From: Streptosporangium oxazolinicum
Lineage (GTDB): Bacteria; Actinomycetota; Actinomycetes; Streptosporangiales; Streptosporangiaceae
NCBI RefSeq assembly: GCF_039537505.1
Contig: NZ_BAABAQ010000003.1
Span: forward strand, 434,001-498,000
Length of the DNA: 64,000 nucleotides
Direction of reading: 5' to 3'
This document shows, piece by piece, positions 1 through 8,072 of this stretch. Positions within the stretch are counted from its first letter, which is position 1, and the number at the start of each line of letters is the position of its first letter. The notes beneath the pieces were generated by a model, which worked only from the letters and a program-made list of their open reading frames with translations, ran no database searches and was not told where the DNA came from. Made by a program: the position numbers and the translations under genes.

Positions 1-1
1 G

Positions 2-1168
2 AACGTCCACGTCGCCGCCCTGTCCCTCGCGCTCGCCGCGCGCGGGCACGAGGTGACCGTCTACACCCGCAGGGAGTGCCCCTCCCAGCCCGAGGAGACC
101 TCCCTCGCCCCCGGGGTCACCGTGGTCCACGTACCGGCGGGACCGGCCATGACCCTGTGCAAGGACGACCTGCTCCCCTGGATCCCGGACTTCGGCCGAT
201 GGCTCGCCAGGCGGTGGAGCGCCGCGCCACCCGACATGGTCCACAGCCACTTCTGGATGAGCGGCCTGGCCGCCCTCGCCGCCGCGAGGGACACCGCCGT
301 CCCCATCGTGCACACCTTCCACGCCCTCGGCACGGTCAAGCGCCGGCACCAGGGCATGGCCGACTCCAGCCCGCGCGAGCGCCTCAGGATCGAGGCGATG
401 GTCGCCTCCCAGGTGGACGCGGTCGTCGCGACCTGCGCCGACGAGGTGGCGGAGCTACGCCGGATGCGCATCCCCCGGAGATGGACGAGGGTGGTGCCCT
501 GCGGCGTCGACGTGGGCTCCTTCACCCCCTCCGGCCCGAGGATGGACTTCGGGCCGGGTCCCGTCCTGCTCGCCCTCGGCCGTCCCGTCCGCCGCAAGGG
601 TGTGGACACCACGATCCACGCCCTTTCCCGCATCCCCGGCGCCACCCTGGTCGTCGCCGGTGGCGACCTGGACGACCCGGAGGCGCAGCGGCTCGCGCGC
701 GTGGCCGCCAGGTGCGGCGTCGCGGACCGCGTCAGGTTCCTCGGCAAGGTGAGCAGGGAGGACGTCCCCACCCTGATGCGCTCGGCGGACGTCGTGGTCA
801 GCATGCCCTGGTACGAACCGTTCGGCATCGTGCCGCTGGAGGCCATGGCCTGCGGCGTACCGGTGGTCGCGTCCGCGGTGGGCGGGCACCTGGACACCGT
901 CGTCCCCGAGGTCACCGGCCTGCTGGTCCCTCCGCGCGAGCCCCACGCGCTGGGCGGCGCGCTGCGCCGGCTGCTCGCCGCGCCGTCCCTGCTGGCGGCC
1001 TTCGGCGCCGCGGCCGTCGCGCGGGCCCGGTCTCGCTACGACTGGAACCGGATCGCCGCCCAGACCACCGCCGTGTACACGGAGGTGCTCTCCTCCCGCG
1101 TCTCCCGCCTCCCGGCGCGGGGAGCGGACGGCCCCTGCGAAGTCCACTCCTGCCCCGGAGCCGCCTGA
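2..1168 (+). CDS. Glycosyltransferase family 4, 5' end outside the window
   Basis: C-terminal part (about 388 residues) of a GT4, GT-B fold glycosyltransferase. The open frame runs in from the window edge and already reads NVHVAALSLALAARGHEVTV, which is the end of the N-terminal donor/acceptor motif, so only a short N-terminus is missing. The C-terminal half carries the family signature EPFGIVPLEAMACGVPVVAS, in which the glutamates contact the nucleotide sugar. It is MshA/sucrose-synthase-like in general pattern, but the substrate cannot be told from sequence. It probably acts in the cytoplasm or at the inner membrane face. A strong hairpin terminator follows at 1265-1306. Confidence 0.88.
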   Translation, partial: NVHVAALSLALAARGHEVTVYTRRECPSQPEETSLAPGVTVVHVPAGPAMTLCKDDLLPWIPDFGRWLARRWSAAPPDMVHSHFWMSGLAALAAARDTAVPIVHTFHALGTVKRRHQGMADSSPRERLRIEAMVASQVDAVVATCADEVAELRRMRIPRRWTRVVPCGVDVGSFTPSGPRMDFGPGPVLLALGRPVRRKGVDTTIHALSRIPGATLVVAGGDLDDPEAQRLARVAARCGVADRVRFLGKVSREDVPTLMRSADVVVSMPWYEPFGIVPLEAMACGVPVVASAVGGHLDTVVPEVTGLLVPPREPHALGGALRRLLAAPSLLAAFGAAAVARARSRYDWNRIAAQTTAVYTEVLSSRVSRLPARGADGPCEVHSCPGAA

Positions 1169-1264
1169 CGGCTCCGCCCCGTCCCAGTCCGTTCCGGTCC
1201 GTACGGCCCGCGTCCCGGTCCGTACGGTCCTTACGGTTCGAAGGCGGTTTCGTGAGTCGGACGT

Positions 1265-1306
1265 GCGGAGGCCCCCGGTCCCGTGGACGGGATCGGGGGC
1301 CTCCGC
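1265..1306. terminator. Strong GC-rich hairpin between convergent genes
   Basis: A 13 bp perfect stem (1265-1277 with 1294-1306) is extended by an inner 5 bp stem (1279-1283 with 1288-1292) around a TGGA loop. It lies between the convergent glycosyltransferase (+) and the DUF4235 gene (-). There is no U-tract, as is common in actinomycetes. It probably works in both directions. Confidence 0.75.
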
Positions 1307-1341
1307 GTACGAGGCCGGTCGCCGTTGGCCGACCTCACGGC

Positions 1342-1617
1342 CTACTTGCCGGTGGCTCTGTGGATGCTCCGGGCCGCGGACCGGTCGATCGCGGCCTTGA
1401 CCACGCCGAAGATGGCGCCCTGGATGGCCGCCGCGACAAGGACCTCGCGCCAGCCGTAGTCATCCGATGTGGCCTGGGGAGCCTCGTCCTCGCCGGACGC
1501 GAACTTCCAGACCTGCTTGAAGACCGCTCCGGCGATCGCGCCGCCGATCATTCCGGTCACGGCACTCGCACCGCGGGATACGACTCTGCTCACGTCCTGC
1601 CCTCCGTTCGCGTTCAC
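1342..1617 (-). CDS. DUF4235 small membrane protein
   Basis: 91 residues, matching the actinobacterial DUF4235 family in length and pattern. A glycine/alanine-rich first membrane segment (about 22-40) includes GAIAGAVFKQVWK. An acidic loop follows, then a second hydrophobic segment (VLVAAAIQGAIFGVVKAAID). The basic C-terminus is probably cytoplasmic. The function is unknown; family members are commonly found as lone genes. It reads towards the 1265-1306 terminator. Confidence 0.8.
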   Translation of the reverse strand: MNANGGQDVSRVVSRGASAVTGMIGGAIAGAVFKQVWKFASGEDEAPQATSDDYGWREVLVAAAIQGAIFGVVKAAIDRSAARSIHRATGK

Positions 1618-1704
1618 TGAAACGGCACGCCTACCCGCAGGAACCGGCCCCTAACGGATCCGGACCGGCGGGGTCGCGGCTCCCTCACGCGAGAGGCCCG
1701 CAGG

Positions 1705-1971
1705 TCACACCGCCGGGGGGTCGTTGTAGTGACGCTCCTGGTAGGTGCGGCGGTGGGTGACCGGGTCCTCGATCACCGTGGTGGCCGTGGTGTCCGCCAC
1801 CGCCCGGCGGGCGAGGCTGAGCCGGTACACGGCGAACAGGAGCCACGCGAGACCGCCGATCATCAGGATGACACCGACGACGTTGATGTCGAATCCGGCG
1901 ATGTCGAATTCGACCGCCCACGTGAGAATGGCGCCGAGCATAATGAGAACGATGCCGCCTGCGATGGTCAT
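1705..1971 (-). CDS. DUF6458-like small membrane protein
   Basis: 88 residues with two hydrophobic segments (about 3-18 and 28-48), then a basic stop-transfer (SLARR) and a polar tail containing VIEDPVTHRRTYQERHY. I recognise the DUF6458 pattern (short N-terminal helix, GFDINVVGVILMIGG). The start is set at 1971 because the sequence AAGGAGGAG lies 6 bases upstream. An in-frame ATG further upstream has no comparable ribosome site. The role is unknown. Confidence 0.75.
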   Translation of the reverse strand: MTIAGGIVLIMLGAILTWAVEFDIAGFDINVVGVILMIGGLAWLLFAVYRLSLARRAVADTTATTVIEDPVTHRRTYQERHYNDPPAV

Positions 1972-2100
1972 GGGATCTCCTCCTTCGAGCCAACGCATTC
2001 CCATCTATCCCCCACGCGGATCTCAAACGTCACCCGGCGGAGGTAGATGCGGACCTCGGCCTCCCATTCGTCGTCACAGGCCCGACGGCCCCGGGAAAAG

Positions 2101-2143
2101 CGTCGGCCGTGCCCTCCCGTAAAACGGGCGGGCACGGCCGACG
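2101..2143. terminator. Hairpin terminator downstream of the MetQ-like gene
   Basis: A 14 bp perfect stem (2101-2114 with 2130-2143), with an inner CCCG/CGGG stem around an AAAA loop. It lies about 40 bp beyond the stop of the MetQ-like gene on the minus strand and separates it from the DUF6458 gene. Confidence 0.75.
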
Positions 2144-2184
2144 GTGTGGCGATTCCTCTCCCAGCGGCGGGGTCACCGGACGGT

Positions 2185-3021
2185 CTACTGGGCGGGCAGG
2201 ACCGCGCCCTTGTACGTGTCCTCGATGAACTTCTTGACCTCGGGACCGGCGAGGAGCTCGGCGAGCTTCTTCACGCGGGGGTCCTCCACCTTGGCCGGGA
2301 CGGTGACCAGGCCGTTGGCGTACGGGTTTCCCTCGCCCTTCTCCAGGATCAGGGAGTCGGTCGCGGGCTGCAGCCCGGCCTCCAGGGCGTAGTTGCCGTT
2401 GACGATCGCGGCGTCCACGTCCTCCAGGGAGCGGGGCAGCTGGGCGGCCTCAAGGGGCTTGAACTCCAGCTTCTTGGGGTTGTCCGCGACGTCGCGCTCG
2501 GTGGCCTTGACGCCGACGCCCTCCTTGAGGGTGATCACGCCGTTGTCGGCGAGGAGCTTGAGCGAGCGGCCGAGGTTGCTCGCGTCGTTGGGCAGCGCCA
2601 CCTGGGCGCCCTCGGCGAGCTCGGAGACGTTCTTGATCTTCTTGGAGTACAGGCCGAGCGGCTCGATGTGCACCGGGGCGACCCAGCTGAGCTTGATGTC
2701 CTTGCCCTTGGAGAACTCCTCCAGGTACGGGATGTGCTGGAAGTAGTTCGCGTCCAGGTTGCCCTCGTCGAGCTGGGTGTTGGGCTGGACGTAGTCGGTG
2801 AACTCGACGATCTCCAGGTTCAGCCCGGCCTTGGCGGCGAGGTTGTCCTTGACGTACTTGAGCACCTCGCCGTGGGGCACGGGGTTGACCCCGACCCTGA
2901 GCGGGGCGTCGGCCTTCGGCGTGCCGCCGGCGGGCTGGGCCGTGTCTGTGGACGTCCCCCCGCACGCGGCCAGGGTTCCGGCCAGGATCAATCCGGCCAC
3001 GACCCCAAAGATCTTGCGCAT
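2185..3021 (-). CDS. MetQ/NlpA-family substrate-binding lipoprotein
   Basis: 278 residues. The signal peptide ends in a lipobox (LAAC, Cys20), so the mature protein should be lipid-anchored outside the membrane. The body has the NlpA/MetQ pattern: an early PHGEVLKYV segment, IVEFTDYVQPN, and NANYFQH-like LDANYFQHIPYLEEF. The known family role is D/L-methionine binding for the MetNI importer. No ATPase (MetN) or permease (MetI) gene is adjacent, so the partner must lie elsewhere or the protein acts alone. A good Shine-Dalgarno (AAGGGAGAG) precedes the start. The upstream region is unusually AT-rich and contains inverted CTCCCTTA/TAAGGGAG copies. Confidence 0.88.
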   Translation of the reverse strand: MRKIFGVVAGLILAGTLAACGGTSTDTAQPAGGTPKADAPLRVGVNPVPHGEVLKYVKDNLAAKAGLNLEIVEFTDYVQPNTQLDEGNLDANYFQHIPYLEEFSKGKDIKLSWVAPVHIEPLGLYSKKIKNVSELAEGAQVALPNDASNLGRSLKLLADNGVITLKEGVGVKATERDVADNPKKLEFKPLEAAQLPRSLEDVDAAIVNGNYALEAGLQPATDSLILEKGEGNPYANGLVTVPAKVEDPRVKKLAELLAGPEVKKFIEDTYKGAVLPAQ

Positions 3022-3025
3022 GACT

Positions 3026-3076
3026 CTCCCTTAATTCCCCTTATATCAAGTAGGAAATATATCTCACATAAGGGAG
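3026..3076 (-). promoter_or_regulatory. AT-rich promoter/operator candidate of the MetQ-like gene
   Basis: The 50 bp upstream of the MetQ-like start are much richer in A/T than the surroundings. They hold inverted copies of CTCCCTTA (3026-3033) and TAAGGGAG (3069-3076), with an inner CCCTTAT/ATAAGGG pair. This fits a promoter with a regulator site. No known riboswitch was recognised. Confidence 0.35.
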
Positions 3077-3091
3077 TGCGAGGACAAATCC

Positions 3092-3883
3092 TTACTGGTC
3101 CCGCAGGGCGAGCATCTGCGCGATCTGTGCCGCACGTGAGACGTCGACGCGCTTCGCCATCTGTGTCACCTCGGGGTGCAGGCCGGTCGCGACCTCCACC
3201 TTGGCCATCTGGGTGGCGTCGTCCTGATGGGCGATCAGCATGTCGAGGAACCTCCGCTCGAACTCGGCCGGTGGCGCGGCGATCAGCGCCGCCATCTCCT
3301 CGTCGCTCACCCCGGGCATCCCGCCGTGGGCGGCGTGCTCGTCGTCCTTCGCGGTCGCGGGCTGGCCCCACGCGGTCAGCAGGCCGGACATCGAGGTGGA
3401 CTCGCGCTCCTGGGTCACGCCGATCGCCTCGGCGAGCTCCTTGACCTCGGGGCGCACCGGCCGCTCGCGCACCAGCCGCACCAGCCGTACCCCCTGGGTG
3501 TTGTGGGGCACCATCATCTGCAGGAACATCACGTCGGGAGGGTTGAAGGGGACTCCCGCGGCGCTCCCCATCGGCGGGGCGGGCGAGGGGGTGGGCAGCC
3601 CCGCGCCGGCGCCGTGCGCCGAGTGATCCTCGGCCCCATGGCCGCCCTGCCCGGAACCCTGGTCCGAGCCCTGTTCGGAGCCGCTGTGCGCGCCGTGATC
3701 GGACCCCTGACCGGAGGCGGACGGCGTCGTCACCGGAACGGGAGTGGCGGCGGCGCTGGAGGCGCCGTGCGCCCCGTGACCGGCCGGGCCTCCGCGGAGT
3801 TCCTGGATGCTGTCGGCACCGCAGCCGGAGAGCAGGAGGAGCCCCAGGGCGACCATCGGAACCACCGGAACCGTACGCTTCAT
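3092..3883 (-). CDS. DUF305 lipoprotein
   Basis: 263 residues from the chosen start, which gives a signal peptide with lipobox LLSGC (Cys21). A long His/Gly/Ser-rich spacer (HGAHGA, DHGAHSG, GHGAEDHSAHGA) follows and may bind metal. The DUF305 domain comes next, with two repeats: MMVPHNTQGVRLVRL and, near the C-terminus, DMLIAHQDDATQMAKVEV. The usual HH pair of the family is HN in the first repeat and HQ in the second. DUF305 proteins are four-helix, ferritin-like secreted proteins often linked to copper or silver. It is the gene upstream of the MetQ-like gene on the same strand. Confidence 0.82.
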   Translation of the reverse strand: MKRTVPVVPMVALGLLLLSGCGADSIQELRGGPAGHGAHGASSAAATPVPVTTPSASGQGSDHGAHSGSEQGSDQGSGQGGHGAEDHSAHGAGAGLPTPSPAPPMGSAAGVPFNPPDVMFLQMMVPHNTQGVRLVRLVRERPVRPEVKELAEAIGVTQERESTSMSGLLTAWGQPATAKDDEHAAHGGMPGVSDEEMAALIAAPPAEFERRFLDMLIAHQDDATQMAKVEVATGLHPEVTQMAKRVDVSRAAQIAQMLALRDQ

Positions 3884-3960
3884 GACGAACCCCTCGATTC
3901 TCGGGAGAGCGACGATCCCGGCCGGGGTGGCCGCGGCCACCCCGGCCGGATTTCACCGGG

Positions 3961-4830
3961 TCAGACGCGCTGCCACAGGGCCGCGACGTTCGGCGGCTCC
4001 CAGCCGGCCAGCGCGGTGTGCGCCTGCAGGCACCGGTAGGTCACACCGTTGTAGGTCACCGTGGCGCCCACCGCATAAGCGGTGCCCGCCCTCCAGGTGC
4101 CGCCCGGCTGGGCCGTCGGAGTCGGGGTGGGCGTCGGGGTCGGCCTCGGGGTCGGGGTCACCGTCGGGGTCGGGGTCGGCGAGGGGTTGGGGTTGCCGCC
4201 GCCGAAGTTCACGTCGGAACAGGTGTAGAAGGCCTCGGTGCTGCCCACGATGCGCTGCCAGATCGAGAAGATGAGCTGGCGGCCACTCCGCTGCGGGAGG
4301 TTGATCGTCCAGTTGGTGAACTGGGTGGGGTTCTGGTTGTTGAAGGTCCTGATGTGCTCCAGGTCCGACCAGCGCAGCGGCTGGGTGGGGTTCCAGCTCT
4401 GCTTGGTGATGTAGAACTCGAAGTTGCTGTTCGCGTGCGGCGCGGTCGCGTGGTACGTGACCGTGAGCGGTCCCGGGGAGACCTGGGTGGCGGGCCAGTC
4501 GGCCCTGGCGAGGTTGAGCCCGCGATACTTGTCACGACCGGCGCCGCACAACTGGCCGTCGGGGATGATCTGGCGGTGGTTGCCGCCGGCCTCGAGCCGG
4601 GACACCTCGTGCCAGTCGTAGAACGCCTGGGTGCCCCCGGCCGCGACGGCCGCCTTGCACGCTTCGGACTTGGGGGTCTCCGGGCCCTCGTTCTTGCAGA
4701 CGTACGCCCGGCTGGGCGGGTTCGACATGGACCCGTGGGCCACCGCCGCGGTGGACGGCAACAGCGCGAACAGGGACCCTACGCTGATCACGGCGGCGGC
4801 ACCGGTGGTCACCTTGTGTCGAAGATGCAC
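3961..4830 (-). CDS. Secreted AA10 lytic polysaccharide monooxygenase with CBM5/12
   Basis: 289 residues. The signal peptide ends ...AAVA, so the mature protein starts with His32 (HGSMSNPPSRAYVC). With His132 (in TAPHANSNFEFY) this forms the copper-binding histidine brace of AA10 enzymes. The catalytic domain runs about 32-213. A Pro/Thr repeat linker (about 216-245) leads to a C-terminal CBM5/12-type chitin-binding module (WRAGTAYAVGATVTYNGVTY...AGWEPPNVAALW). The known reaction is oxidative cleavage of crystalline chitin or cellulose outside the cell. The CBM favours chitin. It stands alone, with an AT-rich promoter region upstream (4870-4930). Confidence 0.93.
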   Translation of the reverse strand: MHLRHKVTTGAAAVISVGSLFALLPSTAAVAHGSMSNPPSRAYVCKNEGPETPKSEACKAAVAAGGTQAFYDWHEVSRLEAGGNHRQIIPDGQLCGAGRDKYRGLNLARADWPATQVSPGPLTVTYHATAPHANSNFEFYITKQSWNPTQPLRWSDLEHIRTFNNQNPTQFTNWTINLPQRSGRQLIFSIWQRIVGSTEAFYTCSDVNFGGGNPNPSPTPTPTVTPTPRPTPTPTPTPTAQPGGTWRAGTAYAVGATVTYNGVTYRCLQAHTALAGWEPPNVAALWQRV

Positions 4831-4950
4831 GTGGACTCCTCCAGGAGCGGGAAATGGGAGGCAGGACTGTCCAACGAGCCGACGGATAGCACGTTATTAA
4901 CAAGAAACCTTACTAAGAATTACGGTCATAAGGCCAGTGATACGGCCATA

Positions 4951-5862
4951 TCAGTCCATGACCAGCACGACCTTGCCCTGCCCGTGCCCGGTGGCGGCCT
5001 CGCGGTGGGCGTCCGCGGCCCGCTCCAGCGGGTAGGTGCGGCGCACGGGGAAGACGAGTTTGCCCTCGGCGTACAGGGTCGCGAGCTCAGCGAGCCGGGA
5101 CACCTGCCGCACCCCCCTGGTCACCTGCACCCCCAGCTCGGCGGCCCTGCCGTGCTCGACGAGCGTGAGGATGCGCTCGCCCTCCACCAGCTTCAGAGAG
5201 ACCTCCAGCGCCTCGCCGCCCGCGCCGTCCAGGATCTTGTCCACCCCGGCGGGGGCGAGGGCGCGCACCCGCTCCAGCAGGCCCTCGCCGTACGTGACGG
5301 GGATCGCGCCGAGCTCACGCAGGTAGTCGTGGTTCTCCTCGCGGGCGGTGCCGATCACCGTGGTCGCCCCCCAGAGCCGGGCGAGCTGGACCGCCGCGGT
5401 GCCGACCGCGCCCGCAGCGGCGTGGACCAGGACCGTGTCGCCCTCCCCCACCCCGAGCTGCCGCAGCGCGATGTGGGCGGTCTGGGTCCCGGCGGTGAAG
5501 CCACCCGCCACCTCCCAGGGCATGTTCGCGGGCTTGGGCGTGACGTGCTCCGCGGGCACGACGACGTACTCGGCGTAGGAGTTCAGCAGGTCGAAGCCCA
5601 GAACCTCGTCCCCGACAGCCACCCCGTCCACCCCCGCGCCGACCTGGTCCACCACCCCGGCGAACTCGTTGCCCGGCACGCGGGGCAGCTCACCGCTCAC
5701 CCCCGGCGGGGTCCACCCCGCCCGGACGGCCAGGTCGAACGGCTGCACCCCCGCGGCCCTGACCCGCACCCGCACCCGCCCCTCCCCCGCCTCGGGCGTC
5801 GGAAGCTCCGTCACCTGCAGCACCTCGGGCCCGCCGAACTCGAAAAAAGCAGCTGCCTTCAC
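4951..5862 (-). CDS. NADP-dependent quinone-oxidoreductase-like MDR protein
   Basis: 303 residues with a GTG start (5860-5862). It is a zinc-free medium-chain dehydrogenase/reductase: the N-terminal GroES-like domain reads MKAAAFFEFGGPEVLQV, and the Rossmann fold carries VLVHAAAGAVGTAAVQLA (AxxGxxG). No zinc-ligand cysteines are visible. The family reduces quinones or enones with NADPH in the cytoplasm. A five-copy 16 bp tandem repeat ends 8 bases before the start codon, so the 5' leader must contain it. Confidence 0.88.
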   Translation of the reverse strand: MKAAAFFEFGGPEVLQVTELPTPEAGEGRVRVRVRAAGVQPFDLAVRAGWTPPGVSGELPRVPGNEFAGVVDQVGAGVDGVAVGDEVLGFDLLNSYAEYVVVPAEHVTPKPANMPWEVAGGFTAGTQTAHIALRQLGVGEGDTVLVHAAAGAVGTAAVQLARLWGATTVIGTAREENHDYLRELGAIPVTYGEGLLERVRALAPAGVDKILDGAGGEALEVSLKLVEGERILTLVEHGRAAELGVQVTRGVRQVSRLAELATLYAEGKLVFPVRRTYPLERAADAHREAATGHGQGKVVLVMD

Positions 5863-5870
5863 AGGATTCC

Positions 5871-5950
5871 CCTTCGCTCGTGTACGCCTTCACGCGCGTA
5901 CGTCTTCGCTCGCGCACGCCTTCGCTCGCGTACGTCTTCGCTCGCGTATG
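5871..5950. repeat. Five tandem 16 bp repeats just upstream of the MDR gene
   Basis: Exactly five consecutive 16 bp units of the form YCTTCGCTCGCGTACG (5871, 5887, 5903, 5919, 5935), with one to four changes per unit. They lie between the GTG start of the MDR gene and its probable promoter. The last unit overlaps the best ribosome-site candidate (AAGGGGA). Confidence 0.85.
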
Positions 5951-6075
5951 ACGCCGCCCAGCCTGCGACCTCAACCGCGATTGAGGTCAAATCCCGTACT
6001 CCGGGCCATGGCGCGGGGAGCCACCACCCGTCGTACGGCCACCGGACGGGCGGGGCCTTCAGGGGGCGGGGGCCT

Positions 6076-6630
6076 TCAGGGGGAGGTGTGGGCCGCGTAG
6101 TAGCGCCGCGCCTTGTCGCGGCTGCCGCAGGTGGTCATGCTGCACCATCGGCGACGGCCGTTCTTGCTGGTGTCGAGGAACAGCCAGGAGCACGACGGGC
6201 ACGCCTGGACCCGCTCCAGCGGCCCGCGAGTGAGCAGGTCGGCAGCGGAGGCGGCGACCTCCCAGAGCAGCGTCCCGACCGTTCGCGGGGCGGTCCACGC
6301 GAAACGGAAGCGGCCGTCGTCGGGCTCAAGCCGGGCGTGGGCGAGGCCGTCGGCGTACGCGGCCGTGACGGCGTCGAGGTCGGCGCGCGGCGGTTCGTCC
6401 CCGTCGGCCAGCGGCCGGAACACCCGGAACACCGTCTCGCGCAGCTCGCGGGCCCCGGGCAGCGCGGCGACGAGGCCCGCCCGCCGCTCGATCGGACGGC
6501 CCGCCGCGCGCGCCCAGGTCACCGCCTCCTCGGGGGTGGCCAGCCAGTCGCGCCGGACGACCGGGCGGCTGTTGACCGTGTTGGCGAAGTCCAGGCACAG
6601 GGCATTGCCGACCAGTTCGACGTCGATCAT
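6076..6630 (-). CDS. ABATE-domain / CGNR zinc-finger transcription regulator
   Basis: 184 residues. The N-terminal ABATE-type domain begins MIDVELVGNALCLDFANTVN. The C-terminus is a CGNR-type zinc finger, CPSCSWLFLDTSKNGRRRWCSM..CGSR, with four cysteines and the family motif changed to CGSR. These are presumed stress-related DNA-binding regulators. The gene is divergent from an MFS transporter with 58 bp between starts, so it is likely to control that transporter and itself. The stop codon lies in one of two direct copies of a GGGGCCTTCAGGGGG element. Confidence 0.88.
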   Translation of the reverse strand: MIDVELVGNALCLDFANTVNSRPVVRRDWLATPEEAVTWARAAGRPIERRAGLVAALPGARELRETVFRVFRPLADGDEPPRADLDAVTAAYADGLAHARLEPDDGRFRFAWTAPRTVGTLLWEVAASAADLLTRGPLERVQACPSCSWLFLDTSKNGRRRWCSMTTCGSRDKARRYYAAHTSP

Positions 6631-6688
6631 CCACCCATTGTCTCACCGATCAAAGGCAGTTGACAGGTAAGGCGGGCTCCATCACCCT

Positions 6689-7963
6689 ATGACCATTCAA
6701 GTGGCTTTGAAAGGTAAGAATGGCATGCGCGTCCTCCCCGTTTCGCTGGGCCGGTCGTTCAACGGGCTGTGGTTCGGCACCGGCAGCGCCAACCTGGGTG
6801 ACGGCATGGTCCTGTTCGCGCTCCCGCTGCTCGCCCTGGCGGTCGGCGCCTCACCCGGCGGGGTCGCGGCCGTGACGACGGCGCTGACGCTGGCCTGGCC
6901 GGTCTTCGGGCTGCACGCCGGCTGGGTCGTGGACCGCGTCGACCGCCGGCTGCTGCTGGGCGGCGTCAACCTCGTCCGGGCGCTGGTGCTGACCGGTCTC
7001 ACCGCCGGCCATCTCGCCGGTGCGCTCTCGCTGCCGGTGATCCTGGTCGCCGCGGTGCTGCTCGGCGTGGCCGAGACACTCGCCGACACGGCGCTGACCT
7101 CGACCGTTCCCATGCTCGTCGAGCCCGCCGGTCGTAACAGGGCGAACGCGCGGATCGAGGCGACCATCAACGTCACCAACCAGCTGGCGGGGCCGCCGCT
7201 CGCGGGACTGCTGGCCGGGCTCACCCTGGCCCTGGCCACCGGCACCGGCGCGGTTCTCTACGTCCTGGCGGTCGCCGGGCTCGCCACGATGACACTCCGC
7301 CGTACGCCGGGGAGAACGCGGCCCGCCGGGCGCGGCGACGTGATCGCCGGGTTCCGTTTCCTGTGGCGGCAGCCGGTGGTGCGGACGCTCACGCTCTTCA
7401 CCGCCGCGATGAACGTGGTCTGGGCGGCCCCGACCGCGCTGTTGGTCGTGCACGCCGTCAGCCCCGGCCCGCTCGGCCTCACCGCGGCCCAGTACGGCCT
7501 GCTGATGACGGCGATGGCCGTCGGCGGACTGCTCGCGTCGATGGCGGTCGAGCCGCTGCGCCGCAGGTTCGGGGTGACCACGCTGCTCGTCGCCGACGCC
7601 GTCGGCACAGTCCTGCTGGTGGCGCCCGTCGCCCTGAACGCGAACGCGTGGCTGGTGTCCCTGGGCATGGTGATCGCCGGAGCGGGATCGAGCGTCTGGC
7701 GGATCCTCGTGGCCACACTCCGGCAGAACCTGACGCCGCCCGAGCTGCTGGGCCGCGTCTACGCCGCGTCGCGGATGCTCAGCTGGGGCGTCATCCCGGT
7801 CGCCGCCGCGCTGGCCGGTATCGGGGCCGAGGTGTGGGACGTGCGGACCGTCTTCGCCGTCGCCACCGGGCTCGCGGTCGTTACCCTGGCCGCCTTCGTG
7901 CCGTTCGCCCTGCGCACCGACCTGTCGGCGGACGTCCAGCCGACCGCGGACCACCGTGCTTGA
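6689..7963 (+). CDS. MFS efflux transporter
   Basis: 424 residues with about 12 predicted membrane helices. The pattern is of the MFS_3/enterobactin-exporter-like group (SFNGLWFGTGSANLGDGMVLFALPLLAL; DRVDRRLLLGGVNLVRA as the A-like loop; the central half repeats with FRFLWRQPVVRTLTLF). A small-molecule exporter is the usual annotation; the substrate is unknown. The divergent CGNR gene is its likely regulator. Confidence 0.88.
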   Translation: MTIQVALKGKNGMRVLPVSLGRSFNGLWFGTGSANLGDGMVLFALPLLALAVGASPGGVAAVTTALTLAWPVFGLHAGWVVDRVDRRLLLGGVNLVRALVLTGLTAGHLAGALSLPVILVAAVLLGVAETLADTALTSTVPMLVEPAGRNRANARIEATINVTNQLAGPPLAGLLAGLTLALATGTGAVLYVLAVAGLATMTLRRTPGRTRPAGRGDVIAGFRFLWRQPVVRTLTLFTAAMNVVWAAPTALLVVHAVSPGPLGLTAAQYGLLMTAMAVGGLLASMAVEPLRRRFGVTTLLVADAVGTVLLVAPVALNANAWLVSLGMVIAGAGSSVWRILVATLRQNLTPPELLGRVYAASRMLSWGVIPVAAALAGIGAEVWDVRTVFAVATGLAVVTLAAFVPFALRTDLSADVQPTADHRA

Positions 7964-8035
7964 GCGGGCGCTTCTGGGGTGCCGGGCGCGGCGCTCGTCG
8001 GCGCCGTGGCGGTCCGCGTGATGGCCGGGCGGATT

Positions 8036-8061
8036 CCGGACCCGCCGGGAGGCGGGCCCGG
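8036..8061. terminator. Hairpin between convergent genes
   Basis: CCGGACCCGCC and GGCGGGCCCGG flank a GGGA loop (one mismatch), between the MFS gene (+) and the isomerase-like gene (-). It would act in both directions. Confidence 0.55.
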
Positions 8062-8072
8062 TCGCCGGAAGG

